From the NCBI RefSeq assembly GCF_019793465.1, contig NZ_JAILYJ010000001.1, forward strand, positions 310,001 through 374,000: DNA of 64,000 nucleotides, read 5' to 3'. The position numbers were made by a program, and so were the translations under genes. The stretch comes from Rhizobium croatiense. Lineage in GTDB: Bacteria; Pseudomonadota; Alphaproteobacteria; Rhizobiales; Rhizobiaceae. The notes beneath the pieces are model-generated. The model made no database searches and was not told the origin of the DNA. It saw only the letters and a program-made list of their open reading frames with translations. Of the stretch, positions 9,201-16,350 are shown one piece after another (position 1 is the first letter of the stretch; every line of letters starts with the position of its first letter).

Positions 9201-10252
9201 GCTTCGTCGACGACCAGCTCCTGCGTGATGCGCTCCAGCGGCACGAGGCGGGCAAGCCCCTCCTCCGTCACCGACGAGATCGCCGCGACGACGTCGTCGA
9301 GAGTATGCCTGGATGTCAGCGAAAGCACGAGGGGAAGAACCTGCTCGGCGCGGCCGCGGCTGGCGAGATGTTCGGTGCGCGGCCGCGCGACGAGGAGGCC
9401 GGTCAGCAAGGCGTAGTTGCCGCTGTAGCGCACCAGCAGAGCGCAGAAAGCGGCATGTAGCACGCGCTCGACCTGAACGCCCTTCCCCCTCGCATGCCGT
9501 TCGATTCTGCCCCAGAGGTCGGGCTCGATCGAAAACCGATGTTCGGCGCGTGCCACACCGGCCAGACCGCCGCTGTTGAAGCGGGTCGGGAAGGTCGAGG
9601 CCGCATAGTCGAGGCCGATCGCATCGCGCCAATGGGCAAGCGCTTCCCGCGCCTCATCCGTCTCCAGCCAATCGGCCTCCCGCGCCCCGGCGGCAATTTC
9701 CACCGGATGCATGTCGCCGGCGGGTTCGCCATCGAGAATGCGCGCCAGCGAGCCGGCAAGAACGGATTTTTCGCGGTCGTCGCAGATGATCGGATGCAGC
9801 ACGATCGTCAGCAACGACTGGCCATCGGCAAGCCGGATGATCTGGATGCGTGTACCGGGGCCTTCCAAGAGATCGAAGCGCTTGTCGCGGAAGGCTTTCC
9901 GTGCGGCCAAGGGCTCGGAAACGGCCGCGCCGTCTTTGCCGAGGATCTCGACCGGCACCGCGTTCGACGCGCCGCGATATTGCTCGATGCGGCCGCCCGC
10001 CAGCCGGCGGAAACGGAAGGCGAGCGACGGATTCTGCGCCACGAGCGCCCGGCAAGCGCCGGCAATCGTCTCGACGTCGATCGCGGCACTCAACCGCAGC
10101 CCGATGACCTGGTCGGGAAAGACGGTGTAATTGCCGATCTGCTCCAGCGACCAGATGCGCTTCTGCGCGATGGTCAGCGGAAAACTCTCGAAAAGGGCGT
10201 CCACTGGGTCGGTCGGGCGGGCATCGGCGAAATTGGTGATCTGCTTGTTCAT
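6266..10252 (-). CDS. vbsS: Single-module nonribosomal peptide synthetase VbsS (C-like, A, T, TE)
   Basis: This protein of about 1,328 residues should activate the tailored hydroxyornithine unit and join three copies into the cyclic trilactone vicibactin. Domains in order: a condensation-like domain (about 15-440), an adenylation domain (about 460-960, with TSGSTG at 615-620, GYGPTE at 754-759 and the invariant Lys near 955), a carrier domain (GGNSL, Ser 1008) and a thioesterase (GWSWG, Ser 1138, with a late GTNHLH histidine). Two departures stand out. The HHxxxDG motif reads HPIICDD (residues 153-159), losing the catalytic second His. The A4 region reads FSSDGG, without the usual Asp that binds an alpha-amine. 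Both suit a substrate with an acetylated alpha-amine joined by ester bonds. The start at 10252 was chosen because it clears vbsG; an in-frame ATG at 10288 is possible. Confidence 0.93.
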   Translation of the reverse strand: MNKQITNFADARPTDPVDALFESFPLTIAQKRIWSLEQIGNYTVFPDQVIGLRLSAAIDVETIAGACRALVAQNPSLAFRFRRLAGGRIEQYRGASNAVPVEILGKDGAAVSEPLAARKAFRDKRFDLLEGPGTRIQIIRLADGQSLLTIVLHPIICDDREKSVLAGSLARILDGEPAGDMHPVEIAAGAREADWLETDEAREALAHWRDAIGLDYAASTFPTRFNSGGLAGVARAEHRFSIEPDLWGRIERHARGKGVQVERVLHAAFCALLVRYSGNYALLTGLLVARPRTEHLASRGRAEQVLPLVLSLTSRHTLDDVVAAISSVTEEGLARLVPLERITQELVVDEAAAQEAVVKALFEFREPYPVARQATNLEPSGARADSELSLVIEARADGAARGLIDYAGDLYDGVLIARVSRHFCLVLEQIVARPDLRIKDIELMGSDELDWLSAPYEDDVVNDDRPVHELISAHSRRTPDKTAIVYGDEEWSHGWLEASTNRLGHRLRQLGVRAEVTVAIFIKRSPEAIVGILATLKAGGAYIPVEPDHPPARNHHILRDGGVKIVLTHSWLRHRLPEELDATVLELDKLDLDGEPDAPLYVPTHKNQLAYVMYTSGSTGLPKGVAVEHGPLTHHLQNTSRVYGMSAESRELPFLPFSSDGGHERWMNPLMEGGSIILPDQPLWTPEETLTAMRKHGANNASIPTTYLQQLAEWADITDGAPPMRLYSFGGEGLAQSTFDLLSRALKSEWLINGYGPTETIMTPMVWKVRAGTKFQGVYAPLGRAVGLRRVYVLDPDLNLCPIGVTGELYIGGEGIARGYLGKADTTADRFVPDPFSREGGRLYRSGDLTRWREDGTVEFVGRVDHQVKLRGYRIELGEIEAALLQQPGVGEALVVLRDDDAGGEKALVAYVVPKKDERLDIETVRAGLERSLPSYMVPAAVVELEKMPTNPNSKLDRFALPAPQPVKRAIIEPATALEEAVLDVWRQVLKLEAISVEDNFFTIGGNSLGAIRILSLLRQRRPKVPLTVADIFNNPTIRAFAGVMEQGEERDLSEVIVLRASGAKPRLYCFPGLLVSTREYVKLVDYLGADQPATGFICHSLSEKKEVGAPIDEIIESYVDYIRTHSKGAPCYFLGWSWGGLLAYEAARTLGNEVDVRMMAMVDVCDLGSEFAVGAKPRFRPGERDALHRDVQAWLQKTAMRPEWDRLLSTMDADTYEQFLRFVGDEKDPLPTDGPDISSREHTFWVLIDNALIFRKHRLVPHDVPIYPWAADDSLNRGLNLIDWRRLSPRARAAEIITGTNHLHMIGSPAFHSRLALRLKETEKDNA

Positions 10253-10271
10253 CTTGCCATCCAGACGGTTT

Positions 10272-10490
10272 TCAGAGACGTGCGTCATCGGCCATGGCCG
10301 AGCGCAGGGAGAGCGGGCGGGGATCGGTCCAGATTTCGCGGATATGGGCCAGGCATTCCTGGCGCGAACCGGCAAAGCCCGCGGCCTCCCAGCTCACCGG
10401 AATCCGCTTGTCCTGCGGCCAGACCGAGTAGTGGCGCTCGGTGTCGTAGACGACGATCCAGAGATCGTCGCGGGGCTCAAGATTGTCCAT
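10272..10490 (-). CDS. vbsG: MbtH-like synthetase partner, VbsG
   Basis: This 72-residue protein belongs to the MbtH family, small partners that bind adenylation domains and help them fold and work. The family pattern is complete: N-terminal DDLWIVVYDTERHYSVWP, then P-VSWEAAGFAGSRQECLAHI and WTDPRPLSL. It is the first gene of the leftward vbsGSO operon, with 19 bases between its stop and the chosen vbsS start. A TAAAC-N16-CGT box lies about 40-60 bases upstream. Its natural partner is the adenylation domain of VbsS. Confidence 0.92.
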   Translation of the reverse strand: MDNLEPRDDLWIVVYDTERHYSVWPQDKRIPVSWEAAGFAGSRQECLAHIREIWTDPRPLSLRSAMADDARL

Positions 10491-10527
10491 TCGAAGCTCC
10501 TGCTGAGATTGACGTCATGCGCAAATG

Positions 10528-10551
10528 ACGGATCGGGCAGGTTGCAGTTTA
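10528..10551 (-). promoter_or_regulatory. Iron-starvation sigma (RpoI/PvdS-type) promoter of vbsGSO
   Basis: Read on the minus strand, TAAAC (10547-10551) is followed by 16 bases and CGT (10528-10530). This departs by one base from the TAAAT-N16-CGT box used by the related sigma factor PvdS. It lies 38 bases upstream of the vbsG start codon, and the divergent vbsA promoter has the same layout, which supports it. Use by RpoI is inferred. Confidence 0.65.
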
Positions 10552-10586
10552 GAAAATTGATGAGAATTTTTTTCTTCGCTTAACCC

Positions 10587-10610
10587 TAAATCGGGCCAGA
10601 GATGGATCGT
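10587..10610 (+). promoter_or_regulatory. Iron-starvation sigma (RpoI/PvdS-type) promoter of vbsADL
   Basis: TAAAT (10587-10591), 16 bases, then CGT (10608-10610) is an exact match to the PvdS-type iron-starvation box. It lies about 75 bases before the vbsA start codon and faces right. The TAAA elements of the two divergent boxes lie back to back, 35 bases apart. Confidence 0.68.
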
Positions 10611-10684
10611 CATTCTACCAAATCGGCACAGGAGCGGGCTTCATGCTCGCAGCGTCAAGAGCACTGTCGATCAAGGAGAACATC

Positions 10685-11671
10685 ATGGATTTCGACGCCG
10701 CCAAACAAAGGCGGGCTCTGCAGTCGCGGAGCTACATCAGGCTCGCCCCCAATCTCGTCCACTTGAAGACCGCGCACGGACAGCACGAGGCCGCTTTGGA
10801 GATCGAGGCCAGTGTCGCAACGGTCACCTTCTACCACGGCGAGCCGCCGCAATCGGCGGAGCTTCTGATGGCCGCCGCCGAAGCGGTGACGGCGGAGGAT
10901 CGCTCGCTCAAGTCGGTCGCCTTCGAAGGCCATCAGGCAAGCCTTCCCAGACATATTTCGAGCACGGGAAAGCTTGATTCCGCGATCCTGTGGCAATGGC
11001 CGTCGCTGTGGCTGCCGCAGCTCTCCTATCCGCTGCCGCCCGTACGCGAGATGACCGCGGGCCGCTATCATCCGCGGCGGCCGGCAAAGCCGAAGGGCAC
11101 CGTCTACCAGCGGTTCATTCCCTGGCTGGAGCGGGACATCACCTTCCGGGTGGCCGATCCCGAGACCGATCTTGCCGCCTTCCACCGCTGGATGAACGAC
11201 GAACAGGTCAACACGATCTGGGAGGATGCGGGCTCGCTCGACAAGCACCGCGAGATCCTGGAAGAACGGCTCGCCAATCCGCATGTGCTGCCGCTGATCG
11301 GCAGTTTCGCGGATATCCCCTTCGGCTATTTCGAGGTCTACTGGGCCAAGGAGAACCGCCTCGGGCCGTTCTACGATGCCGACGATTATGATCGCGGATG
11401 GCATGTGGCGATCGGCGAACCCGATTATCGCGGCAAGAAATGGATCAGCGCCTGGCTTCCCTCGCTGATGCATTTCATCTTCCTCGACGATCCCCGCACC
11501 CAACGCATCGTCGGCGAGCCGCGCGCCAGCCACGAGCAGCAGATCCGCAATCTCGACCGCTCGGGCTTCGCCAAGATCAAGCATTTCGATTTTCCGCATA
11601 AGCGGGCGCTTCTCGTCATGCTGACCCGCGAGCGCTTCTTCGGCGATCATCTCTGGGTGCCCGCATCATGA
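10685..11671 (+). CDS. vbsA: Hydroxyornithine N5-acyltransferase VbsA (IucB/RhbD-like, GNAT fold)
   Basis: This 328-residue protein belongs to the siderophore N-acyltransferase group. In vicibactin synthesis it is known to transfer an (R)-3-hydroxybutyryl group from CoA to N5-hydroxyornithine, making the hydroxamate. The start at 10685 has a strong AAGGAG site; an in-frame ATG at 10643 does not. The N-terminal half is a degenerate IucB-type region. The GNAT domain fills the C-terminal half, with FRVADPETDLAAFHRWMNDEQVNTIWED, FGYFEVYWAKE and a Y/D-rich active-site stretch (YDADDYDRGWHVAIGEPDYRG). Its stop overlaps the vbsD start by four bases. The acyl donor is assigned from the known pathway, not from residues. 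Confidence 0.88.
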   Translation: MDFDAAKQRRALQSRSYIRLAPNLVHLKTAHGQHEAALEIEASVATVTFYHGEPPQSAELLMAAAEAVTAEDRSLKSVAFEGHQASLPRHISSTGKLDSAILWQWPSLWLPQLSYPLPPVREMTAGRYHPRRPAKPKGTVYQRFIPWLERDITFRVADPETDLAAFHRWMNDEQVNTIWEDAGSLDKHREILEERLANPHVLPLIGSFADIPFGYFEVYWAKENRLGPFYDADDYDRGWHVAIGEPDYRGKKWISAWLPSLMHFIFLDDPRTQRIVGEPRASHEQQIRNLDRSGFAKIKHFDFPHKRALLVMLTRERFFGDHLWVPAS

Positions 11672-13086
11672 ACGACAAGAGCGAAATGAGCGGCAGCCTG
11701 CGGAAACGGCGGCTTGCGCCGGAAGATCTTGCCAGCCCGCACCTGTTCAGGCTGCTGCTGCGGCTCGGGCTGCCAGCCATGTTCGGCCTGTCGATCAACG
11801 CCGCGCATCACACGATCAACATGGCCTTCGTCGGGATGATCGGCGAAGACCAGATCGCCGCGATCATGATCGTGCTGCCGATCCTCATGCTCGTCGCCGC
11901 TTTCGGCGAAGGCATCGGCGTCGGTGTGGCGACCGAGGTCGGGCGCGCACTCGGCGCCGGCAATCGGTCGAGAGCCAGCATCCTTGCCTCGGTCAGCCTT
12001 TCCGCCGGCATCGTATTCGGCGCTGCGAGCGCGATTGCGATCGTCGCCTTTCCCTCGGTCCTGTTGTTCGGCGCCACGCCCGCGATCGAGCCGCTCGCGC
12101 AGCGCTATCTCCTCATCATCGCGGTCTCGATACCGCTGACGATGGCGCAGATCATTCTCGATTTCCTGGCGATCGCCGAGGGCAATGCCCGCTTCAGCAT
12201 GTGGACGCTGGTCGCCTGCTTCGCGCTGAACATCATTCTCGACCCGATCATGATCTTCGGCTTCGGCCTCGGACTGCAGGGCGTGGCGATGGCAACCATC
12301 CTCTCCCAGCTCGTGGCGCTTTCAATCTACGGCGCCTATCATGCAAGGCGGCTCGGGACGATCCGGCTTTCACTCGGCTGGCGACTCGCCGATATCAGCC
12401 ATCTCAAGCCGGTCCTTGCGGTCGGCGCGCCGACGACGCTGACGAGCCTCGCAACGGCGGGCGCGATTGCCGCGATGCTGTCGGTCGCCGGGACCTATCA
12501 CGGTGAGGACGGCATTGCCGGTGTCGGCATCGCCTTGCGGCTGCTTGCGGTCGGCGCACTGCCGGTCATCGGCATATCGCTCGGGGCGCAGTCCATCCTG
12601 AGCTTTGCCTGGGGGCGCGGGGATATATCCCGGGTCCTGGTGGCAGCCCGCATGCTTTCCGTGGTCACGAGCGCGGTCGGCGGCGTCTACGGACTGACGG
12701 CGATCATCTTTTCCGAGCGCCTTGCCTCGTTCTTCACCGACGAAGCATCCGTGCTATCGATCGCCGGCCAGGCGATCATTGCAACCCATCTTCCCTTCCT
12801 GCTGTTCGGCCTGCGGCAGACGGTGCTGATCCTCTTCCAGGCTCAGGGCAGGCCGAAAGCCGCGCTTGCCGTCGGACTTGCGCAGAACGGGTATCTTCTC
12901 CTTCCGCTGCTTGCACTCCTGCCACCCTTCTTCGGCTTCTCCGGCCTGCTCGCCGCCATGTTCCTGGCCTCGGCGCTGACCGGCCTGCTGTCATGCTTCT
13001 GCCTGGCGAGATCGCTCAGCGCGCTCCGGCAGCGCTCGGCGGACGATCTGGCCGCCCTCAATCCCTATCCCAGCTTTTGTCCATGA
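11668..13086 (+). CDS. vbsD: MATE-family efflux transporter VbsD (probable vicibactin exporter)
   Basis: This 472-residue membrane protein has about twelve hydrophobic segments arranged as two related halves, typical of the MATE multidrug/siderophore efflux family. Visible segments include FRLLLRLGLPAMFGLSINAAHHTINMAFVG, where TM1 and its loop carry the start of the MATE fold, and a second half opening with LKPVLAVGAPTTLTSLATAGAIAAML. It is coupled to vbsA by an ATGA overlap and lies 10 bases before vbsL. Sitting within a biosynthetic operon, it most likely exports the finished siderophore using an ion gradient. The substrate is inferred from context. Confidence 0.87.
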   Translation: MNDKSEMSGSLRKRRLAPEDLASPHLFRLLLRLGLPAMFGLSINAAHHTINMAFVGMIGEDQIAAIMIVLPILMLVAAFGEGIGVGVATEVGRALGAGNRSRASILASVSLSAGIVFGAASAIAIVAFPSVLLFGATPAIEPLAQRYLLIIAVSIPLTMAQIILDFLAIAEGNARFSMWTLVACFALNIILDPIMIFGFGLGLQGVAMATILSQLVALSIYGAYHARRLGTIRLSLGWRLADISHLKPVLAVGAPTTLTSLATAGAIAAMLSVAGTYHGEDGIAGVGIALRLLAVGALPVIGISLGAQSILSFAWGRGDISRVLVAARMLSVVTSAVGGVYGLTAIIFSERLASFFTDEASVLSIAGQAIIATHLPFLLFGLRQTVLILFQAQGRPKAALAVGLAQNGYLLLPLLALLPPFFGFSGLLAAMFLASALTGLLSCFCLARSLSALRQRSADDLAALNPYPSFCP

Positions 13087-13096
13087 GAGGATTATC

Positions 13097-14284
13097 ATGA
13101 ACCAGTCGTTCAGCCCCCGCGACCTTGGCGCCCATGCGGCCGCCGACGATCTCTTCACGCCCGTCGATCCGGCGGCATTCAACGCCGTCTCGCCGCCGAT
13201 CTTCCAGACCTCCCTCTTCACCTATGACAGCTACGAGGCGATGGAGGATGTCTTCGCCGGCCGGACGCGCAACTTCATCTATTCGCGCGGCGACAATCCG
13301 ACCGTCCGCGAATTCGAGCTGCTGGTCGCCCGCCTCGAGGGCGCCGAAGACGGGCGCGCTTTTTCCAGCGGAACGGCCGCCGTCACCGCGACCATTCTCA
13401 GCCTGGTGGAAGCGGGCGACCGGGTCGTTGCCGTCCGCCACCTCTATAATGACGTCTACCGTCTTCTGGTGAAGCTGCTCGGCAGGCTCGGCGTCACCGT
13501 CGATTTCGTCGATCCCTCCGACCATGACGAGGTGCGCAAGGCGCTGCCGGGCGCCAAGCTGCTCTATCTCGAAAACCCGTCGTCCTTCATCTTCGAGCTT
13601 CAGGACATCGTGGCGCTGTCGGCCATGGCGAAAGAGGCCGGTGTGACGACCATCATCGACAATTCCTGGGCGACGCCACTCTTCCAGAAGCCGATCCAGC
13701 ATGGCGTCGATATCGTCATTCACGCCGCCTCGAAATATCTCGGCGGCCACAGCGATACGGTCGCCGGCGTCGTCGTCGGCACGAAGGAGGCGATCGCGAA
13801 GATCAATTCGACTTCCTATCCCTATGTCGGCGCCAAGCTCTCGCCCTTCGAGGCGTGGCTGCTGCTGCGCGGCATGCGCACGCTGCGTGTGCGCCTCAAG
13901 GAGCATGAGCGCAGCGGGCTTCTGCTCGCTGATCGGCTGAAGCAGCATCCCGACATCGCGCGCGTCCGCCATCCGGCCTTTCAGGATCATCCCGGGCGGG
14001 CGACGTTGTCAGGCTATGCCGGGCTCTTCGCCTTCGATCTGACACCCGATATCGATGTCGAGCGCTTCGTCAACGCGCTTCGCGAGATCCGCCTCGGGGT
14101 CAGCTGGGGAGGGCCGGAAACGCTGGTCGTTCCGGCCAAGGTCGCGCTGCAGATCCCTGACCGGATGACCACCTTCATCCGGTTCGGCGTGAGCGAGCAG
14201 ACGATCCGTTTCGCTGTTGGGCTGGAAGAACCGGAATTGCTGTGGAGCGATTTGCAGCAGGCGCTGCACGCCGCGAAGCGGTAA
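13097..14284 (+). CDS. vbsL: PLP-dependent enzyme of the cystathionine lyase/synthase fold, VbsL (ornithine-unit epimerase)
   Basis: This 395-residue protein has the Cys/Met-metabolism PLP fold. Tyr-Arg binding of cofactor phosphate appears at YSRGDNPTV, the aromatic stack near LYNDVYR, the cofactor Asp in TTIIDNSWATP (Asp 188), and the Schiff-base Lys in HAASKYLGG (Lys 213). By fold alone it would be called a cystathionine beta-lyase or gamma-synthase. Its position as third gene of vbsADL matches VbsL, the epimerase that gives the D-ornithine units of vicibactin, so the familiar lyase label is probably wrong here. A GAGAGG ribosome site precedes the ATG. The last 110 bases are antisense to the end of rpoI. 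Confidence 0.87.
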   Translation: MNQSFSPRDLGAHAAADDLFTPVDPAAFNAVSPPIFQTSLFTYDSYEAMEDVFAGRTRNFIYSRGDNPTVREFELLVARLEGAEDGRAFSSGTAAVTATILSLVEAGDRVVAVRHLYNDVYRLLVKLLGRLGVTVDFVDPSDHDEVRKALPGAKLLYLENPSSFIFELQDIVALSAMAKEAGVTTIIDNSWATPLFQKPIQHGVDIVIHAASKYLGGHSDTVAGVVVGTKEAIAKINSTSYPYVGAKLSPFEAWLLLRGMRTLRVRLKEHERSGLLLADRLKQHPDIARVRHPAFQDHPGRATLSGYAGLFAFDLTPDIDVERFVNALREIRLGVSWGGPETLVVPAKVALQIPDRMTTFIRFGVSEQTIRFAVGLEEPELLWSDLQQALHAAKR

Positions 14285-14831
14285 TATCCCGCAGGCGCTC
14301 GTGATCGGGGCGGGCGGGCTCGGCGATTGCCAGGTGGCAATGCTGATCCGCCGCCTTGATCATGAAGTTGACGAGGGTTCTGGAGACACCGAGTTCGGCG
14401 GCGATGTCCTTCTGCGGCACACCGTTCAGGCGATGGCGGATGAACGCGTCGTTGGTGCGCTTCGGCAACGCCTCGAGCGAGGCAAGCACATCGCGCAGGG
14501 TCTCTGCGGCGACCAGTTGATCGAGAACGGTGGGGATGGGCGCCGTCATTTCTTGAACCTGGTCAATCGACCTATAGTTGTTCACTTGCTGGCGTCGTCG
14601 GCGGCTCTCGTCCAGGGCGAGATTATACACCATCCGGAAGGCGTAACCGATCGGGCAACGGATGTCGTCGGTGTTGACCCCGTAAGCTTTTATCACTCCG
14701 TCCTGAAATATATCCTCAGAATATGACCTTGATTTGATAACGCTTTCAATCGTTTTAAGGAGCTTATCCTTGTTTTCGATCATGGCGTTGACCACGGCAT
14801 TTCCATTCACATCACGATGCGATGCTCGCAT
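14175..14831 (-). CDS. rpoI: ECF sigma factor RpoI (iron-starvation, PvdS/FecI type)
   Basis: This 218-residue ECF sigma factor should direct RNA polymerase to the vbs promoters when iron is scarce. Region 2 reads SRSYSEDIFQDGVIKAYG through CPIGYAFRMVYNLALDESRRRRQQ. Region 4 carries the helix-turn-helix LNGVPQKDIAAELGVSRTLVNFMIKAADQHCHLA. No anti-sigma gene is adjacent, as in the PvdS group controlled by its own transcription. The start at 14831 has an AGGA just upstream; an ATG at 14783 is an alternative. Region 4 ends near 14325, and the Arg/Ala-rich tail of roughly 48 residues is largely encoded opposite the end of vbsL. A RirA-type operator lies upstream at 14949-14963. Confidence 0.88.
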   Translation of the reverse strand: MRASHRDVNGNAVVNAMIENKDKLLKTIESVIKSRSYSEDIFQDGVIKAYGVNTDDIRCPIGYAFRMVYNLALDESRRRRQQVNNYRSIDQVQEMTAPIPTVLDQLVAAETLRDVLASLEALPKRTNDAFIRHRLNGVPQKDIAAELGVSRTLVNFMIKAADQHCHLAIAEPARPDHERLRDITASRRAAPAANRSTAIPVLPAQQRNGSSARSRRTG

Positions 14832-14948
14832 TGTCCTGTACCCTTTTTACAAATGGAAAATCAGGCTCTGTCGTTGCTGGTCGGTGCGGTCTTGGCGTTC
14901 CTTTCTCGAAGGAAGCTACACGATGTGATTGCAGTGTCTATTTTAAGA

Positions 14949-14963
14949 TGATAACAAGAGTCA
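14949..14963. promoter_or_regulatory. Iron-responsive operator (RirA-type) between rpoI and vbsC
   Basis: TGATAACAAGAGTCA fits the TGA-N9-TCA pattern of RirA operators. On the minus strand it overlaps a TTGACT that could be the -35 element of rpoI. The site is 118 bases from the rpoI start codon and 33 bases from the vbsC start codon, so one bound repressor could block both directions. RirA binding is inferred. Confidence 0.6.
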
Positions 14964-14995
14964 AGTTTAAATCGACCGAACGAAGGCGAGAAAAA

Positions 14996-15487
14996 ATGGG
15001 ACGAACAGTTGAAATTCTGACGGGTAAGGCAGAGCTCTGCCGATCGATCATGGTGGCCTTGCCCGACTGGTTTTCAGAGCCGGAGGTGATCGAGGCAAGC
15101 GCCCTTGCGGTCGAGGACCTGACGGTGTTTGGATATATCGAAGCGGATGTCGTCACCGCCTTGATCGCCCTGAAGCCGCACCTGCCCGGCGCCGTCGAGA
15201 TTGCGCTGATCGCAACGCGGCCCGAATATCATGGCCGCGGCGCCGGGCGCCATCTCGTCGATGCGGCCGAGAACTTTGCCCATGACTCCGGCGCCCGGCT
15301 GCTGACGGTCAAGACGCTGGCGCCGCGCGGCCGCGACGAGCCGCAATTCGAAGCGACGCGGCGCTTCTATGAGCGGACCGGATTCGTCAGCGCCGAGGTC
15401 TTTCCAAAACACTGGCATGAGGACCATCCGTGCCTGTTCATGGTCAAGCCGCTCACGGAGACGCAGCCGGGCAGGACCGCGCTTTGA
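14996..15487 (+). CDS. vbsC: GNAT acetyltransferase, probable VbsC (N2-acetylation of the ornithine unit)
   Basis: This 163-residue single-domain GNAT protein has the acetyl-CoA binding loop ATRPEYHGRGAGRHLVDAAENFA and a C-terminal substrate strand (YERTGFVSAEVFPKHW). The start at 14996 follows GAAGGCGAG; the longer open frame upstream would run through the iron operator. It lies beside rpoI and is joined to fhuD by a four-base overlap. Vicibactin needs acetylation of the alpha-nitrogen, credited to VbsC, and this is the only free GNAT enzyme in the locus besides VbsA. The assignment to that step is therefore by family and position. Confidence 0.7.
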   Translation: MGRTVEILTGKAELCRSIMVALPDWFSEPEVIEASALAVEDLTVFGYIEADVVTALIALKPHLPGAVEIALIATRPEYHGRGAGRHLVDAAENFAHDSGARLLTVKTLAPRGRDEPQFEATRRFYERTGFVSAEVFPKHWHEDHPCLFMVKPLTETQPGRTAL

Positions 15488-16350
15488 GACGACGAGACTT
15501 TCTTCTCGGCGCGCTGGCTATGACCGGCGCGCCCACTATCGCACGCGCCGGCGATACCAACATCGTTTCGCTCGACTATGGGCTGGCGTCGACGATGCTG
15601 GCGCTCGGCAGTGTGCCGCGCGCGATCGCCTCCCTCAGGAACTGGCCGGAATGGGTGGTCGAGCCGGCGATGCCCTCAGGCGTCGTCGATATCGGCACCA
15701 CCGCCGAGATCAATCTCGAAGTCCTGAAAAGTCTGCGGCCATCGCTCATCCTCAGCACACCATTTCTTGCAACTATGGACGAAAAACTGTCCCGAATCGC
15801 ACCGGTCGAAACCTTCACCGTCTATGCCGAGAATGGCGAGGCGCTCGACCGCTCCTACGCCGAAACGCTGCGTCTCGGCGCCATGATCGGGCGGCAGCGG
15901 GAAGCGGAGGCATTTCTGTCCCGCGCCGACGCCGCGTTCGCCCGGCTGCGCGACCGGATGAAAAGCCTGTCCGCGCCGCCGGTCGCCGTCATCAATTTCA
16001 TCGACCAGAGGCATGCGCGCATCTATGGCGGCCCCGGACTTTACGGCGGCGCCATGCGCCGGATCGGCCTCGAGAACGCCTGGAAAGGCGACGCGAGCTA
16101 CTGGGGATTTCAGACGATCGGCCTTGAACAGCTCGCCGAACTCGATGAAGAGGCGCATCTTGTCGTCGTTTCGCCGCTGCTTCCGCCCGATGTCCTGACC
16201 CGGCTTTCCGAAAGCCCGCTCTGGACCAGCCTTCCCTTCGTCGGGCGGCAGCGGATTTCGGTCATTCCAGGCGTGCTGATGTTTGGAATGGTCCAGGAGG
16301 CGCTGCGCTTTTCGACTTTGATGGTCGATGTTCTGGAGACTGCCGCCTGA
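15484..16350 (+). CDS. fhuD: Ferric hydroxamate siderophore-binding protein (FhuD-like), TTG start
   Basis: This periplasmic binding protein of about 288 residues should deliver ferric siderophore to the FhuB permease. I chose a TTG start at 15484 that overlaps the vbsC stop (TTGA). It makes the protein open with (M)RRRDFLLGALAMTGAPTIARA, a clean twin-arginine signal, with AGGA about ten bases upstream. Longer starts would add residues before the signal. The body has the class III binding-protein plan, with IVSLDYGLASTMLALGSVPRAIA, VVDIGTTAEINLEVLKSLRPSLIL and a C-terminal lobe beginning near PVAVINFIDQRHARIYGGPGLYGG. Its stop overlaps the fhuB start (TGATG). Confidence 0.85.
   Translation: MRRRDFLLGALAMTGAPTIARAGDTNIVSLDYGLASTMLALGSVPRAIASLRNWPEWVVEPAMPSGVVDIGTTAEINLEVLKSLRPSLILSTPFLATMDEKLSRIAPVETFTVYAENGEALDRSYAETLRLGAMIGRQREAEAFLSRADAAFARLRDRMKSLSAPPVAVINFIDQRHARIYGGPGLYGGAMRRIGLENAWKGDASYWGFQTIGLEQLAELDEEAHLVVVSPLLPPDVLTRLSESPLWTSLPFVGRQRISVIPGVLMFGMVQEALRFSTLMVDVLETAA

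Noticed and set aside
13097..14284. Methionine-biosynthesis cystathionine lyase as the role of vbsL
   Set aside because: The fold fits, but the operon position in vbsADL and the need for D-ornithine in vicibactin make an epimerase role more likely.
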